Assembly: GCA_947497175.1 (NCBI GenBank)
Contig: CANMFM010000001.1
Coordinates: forward strand, 248,001 to 312,000
From: an uncultured Aquimarina sp.
GTDB taxonomy: Bacteria; Bacteroidota; Bacteroidia; Flavobacteriales; Flavobacteriaceae
Direction: 5' to 3'
DNA: 64,000 nucleotides
The first letter of the stretch is position 1. Every line of letters begins with the position of its first letter. The notes under the pieces were generated by a model. It saw only the letters and a program-made list of their open reading frames with translations. It was not told the origin of the DNA and searched no databases. The translations under genes and the position numbers were made by a program. Positions 63,305 to 64,000 of this stretch are shown here, piece after piece.

Positions 63305-64000
63305 ATGAAAGATCAATTATTGACAGTGGCATTAGCCCAAATTTCTCCGGTTTGGTTGGATAAAGTAGAAACTCTTAAAAAAATTGAAAATACAATAGAA
63401 GAAGCAGCTTCAAAAAAGGCAGAATTAATTGTTTTTGGAGAAGCATTATTACCGGGATATCCTTTTTGGGTTGAATTAACCAATGGTGCAAAATTTAATA
63501 GTTCGGTTCAAAAAGAGATTCATGCTCATTATGCGCAGAATGCTATTGTTATCGAAAAAGGAGACATTAGTGCTATTTGTGAGCTTGCAGAAAGGCATCG
63601 TATGGCTATATATCTAGGGATTATCGAGCGGCCGCTAGATCGAGGAGGACATAGTCTATATGCGTCTTTAGTATATATTAATGAAATGGGTGAAATTAAA
63701 TCTGTACATAGAAAATTGCAGCCTACCTATGAAGAACGATTAACCTGGTCACCGGGAGACGGCAATGGGTTGTTAGTACATCCCCTAAAGGCTTTTACTG
63801 TAGGAGGTCTAAACTGCTGGGAGAATTGGATGCCACTGCCCAGAGCTGCTTTATATGGACAAGGTGAAAATCTGCATATTTCTGTTTGGCCCGGAAGTGA
63901 TTACAACACCAAAGATATTACACGCTTTATCGCTAGAGAATCAAGATCCTATGTGCTTTCAGTGTCTAGTTTAATGAGAAAGGAAGATTTTCCAGAATCG
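63305..64000 (+). CDS. Nitrilase (carbon-nitrogen hydrolase family), C-terminus beyond window
   Basis: The first 232 residues are present and the gene runs off the right edge. The catalytic triad is visible: Glu46 in VFGEALLPGYPFW, Lys137 in HRKLQPTYEERLTW and Cys171 in GGLNCWENWMPL. The GGLNCWENWMPL and HRKLQPTYEER motifs are those of true nitrilases (nitrile to carboxylic acid plus ammonia) rather than amidases or N-carbamoylases. It is cytoplasmic. It may end about 80-100 residues past the window. Confidence 0.93.
   Translation, partial: MKDQLLTVALAQISPVWLDKVETLKKIENTIEEAASKKAELIVFGEALLPGYPFWVELTNGAKFNSSVQKEIHAHYAQNAIVIEKGDISAICELAERHRMAIYLGIIERPLDRGGHSLYASLVYINEMGEIKSVHRKLQPTYEERLTWSPGDGNGLLVHPLKAFTVGGLNCWENWMPLPRAALYGQGENLHISVWPGSDYNTKDITRFIARESRSYVLSVSSLMRKEDFPES

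Overview
The window is AT-rich DNA from a member of the phylum Bacteroidota, most likely a marine Flavobacteriaceae (Aquimarina-like, but the genus is an inference). Supporting signs are type IX secretion system (T9SS) C-terminal sorting domains on every large secreted enzyme, TAnnTTTG promoter boxes, a DnaE with an N-terminal proofreading exonuclease, an S16 with a long Ala/Glu tail, a mevalonate pathway, and families such as DUF4230, DUF4260 and DUF6252. Translation uses the standard bacterial code. No phage, insertion sequence or CRISPR array was found.

Layout. 1-1365: two genes of hydroxyproline/proline catabolism on the minus strand, a truncated FAD oxidoreductase and a frameshifted 4-hydroxyproline epimerase. 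1434-10193: a tightly packed minus-strand run (membrane MutS-like ATPase, YjbR, DUF4230, DUF4260, cyclase-family hydrolase, methyltransferase, HemW, RuvC, lipoprotein, TPR-HTH regulator). 10693-36544: the centrepiece, six consecutive plus-strand genes for giant secreted polysaccharide-active proteins. 36728-43605: housekeeping and unknown genes, tRNA-Asp, thioredoxin and a seven-heme cytochrome. 43656-54225: dnaE, rpsP-rimM-trmN6 and an acyl-CoA dehydrogenase. 54226-54696: a non-coding stretch with a degenerate 21-bp repeat array. 54697-62459: GDPD, YhiN-like flavoprotein, DUF1697, TetR/TspO, and the mevalonate genes mvaD, mvk and a UbiA prenyltransferase. The right edge cuts a nitrilase.

The 26-kb locus encodes a GH16 enzyme, a GH9-CBM3c-PKD-GH48 double cellulase, a GH5 cellulase, a 2338-residue di-heme cytochrome/beta-propeller protein carrying two CBM3 modules, a GH5 mannanase-like enzyme with two CBM3 modules, and a DUF5060/CBM6 protein of unknown substrate. 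All six end in a T9SS sorting domain. There is no SusC/SusD pair, so it is not a classical Bacteroidetes polysaccharide-utilisation locus. The GH9+GH48 architecture matches the logic of Caldicellulosiruptor CelA, and GH48 and CBM3 are mainly Firmicutes/Actinobacteria families. The cellulose-targeted cytochrome suggests an extracellular redox step in cellulose attack, analogous to the CBM-bearing redox proteins of Cellvibrio and Teredinibacter. A divergently transcribed membrane TPR-HTH regulator at the left border is the obvious candidate switch. Intrinsic terminators after three of the six genes suggest several transcripts rather than one long operon.
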